Shown: positions 62,717 to 64,000 of the stretch, piece after piece
How the letters are laid out: each line of letters opens with the position of its first letter
Position numbering within the stretch: the stretch's first letter is position 1
Source: Streptomyces achromogenes
GTDB taxonomy: Bacteria > Actinomycetota > Actinomycetes > Streptomycetales > Streptomycetaceae
Assembly (NCBI RefSeq): GCF_030816715.1
Contig: NZ_JAUSYH010000001.1
Coordinates: 5,952,001-6,016,000, forward strand
DNA: 64,000 nt
Direction: 5' to 3'
Notes under the pieces: model-generated
The model's database searches: none
The model's input: the letters and a program-made list of their open reading frames with translations, nothing else
What the model was told of the DNA's origin: nothing
Made by a program: the position numbers and the translations under genes

Positions 62717-63967
62717 TTGAACGTGCGACCGATATCGGGGGCGTCGGTTGGCGGGCGCTCACGGGGCCGCGACAGACGGCTGGCGCTGATCGTCGGCGGG
62801 ATGCTGCTCGCCGTCACGGCGTGCGGCGGGGGCGACAACCCGGGTTCCGGGTCCGACGCGAAGGCCGGGGGCGACAAGGGAGCCACGGCCGCGGCGGAGA
62901 GCAAGCAGTCGGAGGCGGTCGTCACCATCGCCCCGAAGACCGGCGCGAAGGACGTGGACACCAGCGGCGCCCTCAAGGTCACCGCGGCCAAGGGCAAGCT
63001 GACCGAGGTCACCGTCAAGGACGCCAAGGGCAGGAAGATCGACGGGGCGATCTCGGCCGACGGCGCCGGCTGGACGCCCGCCACCCACCTGGCCGCGTCC
63101 ACCGCGTACCAGGTGCACGCGGTCGCCAAGGACTCCGCCGGCCGCACGGCCGCCGAGGACTCCGCCTTCACCACGCTGAGCCCGCAGAACACCTTCATCG
63201 GCAACTTCACGCCCGAGGACGGCTCCACGGTCGGCGTCGGCATGCCGTTCTCGGTCCGGTTCACCCGCGGCATCACCAAGCCGGCGGACGTCGAGAAGGC
63301 CATCAGGATCACGACCGTGCCCGCGGTCGAGGTCGAGGGCCACTGGTTCGGCAACGACCGCCTGGACTTCCGCCCGGAGAAGTACTGGAAGGCCGGCACC
63401 AAGGTGAAGGTCGAGCTGAACCTCGACGGCGTGGAGGGCCGCAAGGGCGTCTACGGCAAGCAGTCCAAGACGCTGTCCTTCACCATCGGCCGCGACCAGG
63501 TGACCGTCGTGGACGCCAAGAAGCACACGATGCAGGTCACGCGGGAGGGCAAGGTCGTCAAGACCGTCCCGGTCACCACGGGCAAGCCGGGATACGCCAC
63601 CTGGAACGGCCAGATGGTCATCAGCGAGAAGTTCACCGTGACCCGCATGAACGGCGACACGGTCGGCTACGACGGCGAGTACGACATCAAGGACGTCCCG
63701 CACGCCATGCGGCTGACCAACTCCGGAACCTTCGTGCACGGCAACTACTGGGGCGGCGACGCCTTCGGCAACTACAACGCCAGCCACGGCTGCATCGGCC
63801 TGCGGGACGTGCGCGGAGGCTACGACGGCTCCGTGCCGGCCGCGTGGTTCTTCAACCAGTCGATGGTCGGCGACGTGGTCGTCGTGAAGAACTCCACCGA
63901 CCCGGTGGTCGACCCGTCCAACGGCCTCAACGGCTGGAACATCTCCTGGGCGGACTGGAAGAAGTAG
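62717..63967 (+). CDS. Lipoprotein L,D-transpeptidase (YkuD), second paralog
   Basis: 416 residues from TTG 62717, 7 nt after GAGGGGAG (GTG 62723 is the alternative). Lipoprotein signal: GRDRRLALIVGGMLLAVTACGGG, with lipidated Cys at about 36. A Lys/Ala/Ser-rich linker leads to Ig-like domains (VTIAPKTGAKDVDTSGALKVT and FTPEDGSTVGVGMPFSVRFT) and the YkuD domain ending HGNYWGGDAFGNYNASHGCIGLRD with the catalytic Cys. Closely related to the preceding gene by duplication. Together they probably strengthen the wall through L,D-crosslinks. The gene ends just inside the window. Confidence 0.93.
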   Translation: MNVRPISGASVGGRSRGRDRRLALIVGGMLLAVTACGGGDNPGSGSDAKAGGDKGATAAAESKQSEAVVTIAPKTGAKDVDTSGALKVTAAKGKLTEVTVKDAKGRKIDGAISADGAGWTPATHLAASTAYQVHAVAKDSAGRTAAEDSAFTTLSPQNTFIGNFTPEDGSTVGVGMPFSVRFTRGITKPADVEKAIRITTVPAVEVEGHWFGNDRLDFRPEKYWKAGTKVKVELNLDGVEGRKGVYGKQSKTLSFTIGRDQVTVVDAKKHTMQVTREGKVVKTVPVTTGKPGYATWNGQMVISEKFTVTRMNGDTVGYDGEYDIKDVPHAMRLTNSGTFVHGNYWGGDAFGNYNASHGCIGLRDVRGGYDGSVPAAWFFNQSMVGDVVVVKNSTDPVVDPSNGLNGWNISWADWKK

Positions 63968-64000
63968 GGTTCCCCCCTCCTGCTCTCGCGGGCGGGCCCG

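Overview
The window is chromosomal DNA from a high-GC actinomycete, almost certainly a Streptomyces. GC is very high with strong third-position bias, GTG and TTG starts are common, and stop/start overlaps (GTGA, ATGA) are frequent. Gene content and order match the conserved Streptomyces core arm that holds icmA, pyk, ackA, pta, pfkA, helD, the GlgE cluster and glgX. I see no tRNA, rRNA, IS element, integrase or CRISPR array. The first gene (sensor kinase) is cut by the window edge.

Layout. 1-4.1 kb: end of a histidine kinase, a MarR regulator, three AIM24 paralogs in one operon, and a small membrane protein coupled to a thiamine-binding-type protein. 4.2-11.1 kb: a secreted metzincin-like protease, an ArsR-type regulator divergent from an MFS exporter with a palindromic operator between them, a second MarR, a second DUF3817 protein, isobutyryl-CoA mutase large subunit IcmA behind a long palindrome, and a TetR regulator. 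11.3-15.8 kb: a thioredoxin-TPR protein and a DUF6230/DUF6114/secreted-protein trio. 15.8-21.9 kb: central carbon genes. Pyruvate kinase, acetate kinase and phosphate acetyltransferase lie on the minus strand, with phosphofructokinase divergent from pta. 22.1-26.0 kb: a CitA/DcuS-type two-component system divergent from a dicarboxylate symporter. 26.2-29.4 kb: a MerR-thioredoxin pair and HelD. 29.6-40.5 kb: glgB, mak, treS and glgE on the minus strand and glgP on the plus strand. Together they convert trehalose to maltose, maltose-1-phosphate and branched alpha-glucan, and degrade it; glgX lies 18 kb further on. 40.8-45.3 kb: an uncharacterised three-gene cassette (unknown protein, MoxR AAA+ ATPase, HExxH+VWA protein). 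45.5-50.1 kb: a DUF1990 protein and two tandem secreted M4 metalloproteases. 50.4-57.8 kb: four half-size ABC exporters in one coupled operon that look like two asymmetric heterodimers. 58.0-64 kb: a remnant ABC ATPase fused onto an orphan NarL-type response regulator, glgX, and two lipoprotein L,D-transpeptidases.

Most unusual signals. (1) Two gene junctions in the ABC operon are filled by tandem repeats that encode mini-ORFs. At the 42nd-41st-type junction (52.2-52.4 kb) five 12-codon ORFs are chained, each stop overlapping the next start, with a 35-bp period equal to ORF length minus the 4-bp overlap. At the junction at 54.1 kb a 35-codon ORF made of 7-codon repeats overlaps the stop of one ABC gene and the start of the next. 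(2) The last two ABC proteins have complementary degenerate ATPase motifs. (3) The MoxR/VWA cassette appears to be preceded by an 18-residue leader ORF that may be leaderless, and contains an internal array of GGATCCAAC-type repeats. (4) The pfkA and pta promoters appear to share one -35 box on opposite strands. (5) A likely in-frame deletion left only the first codons of an ABC ATPase in front of its response regulator.
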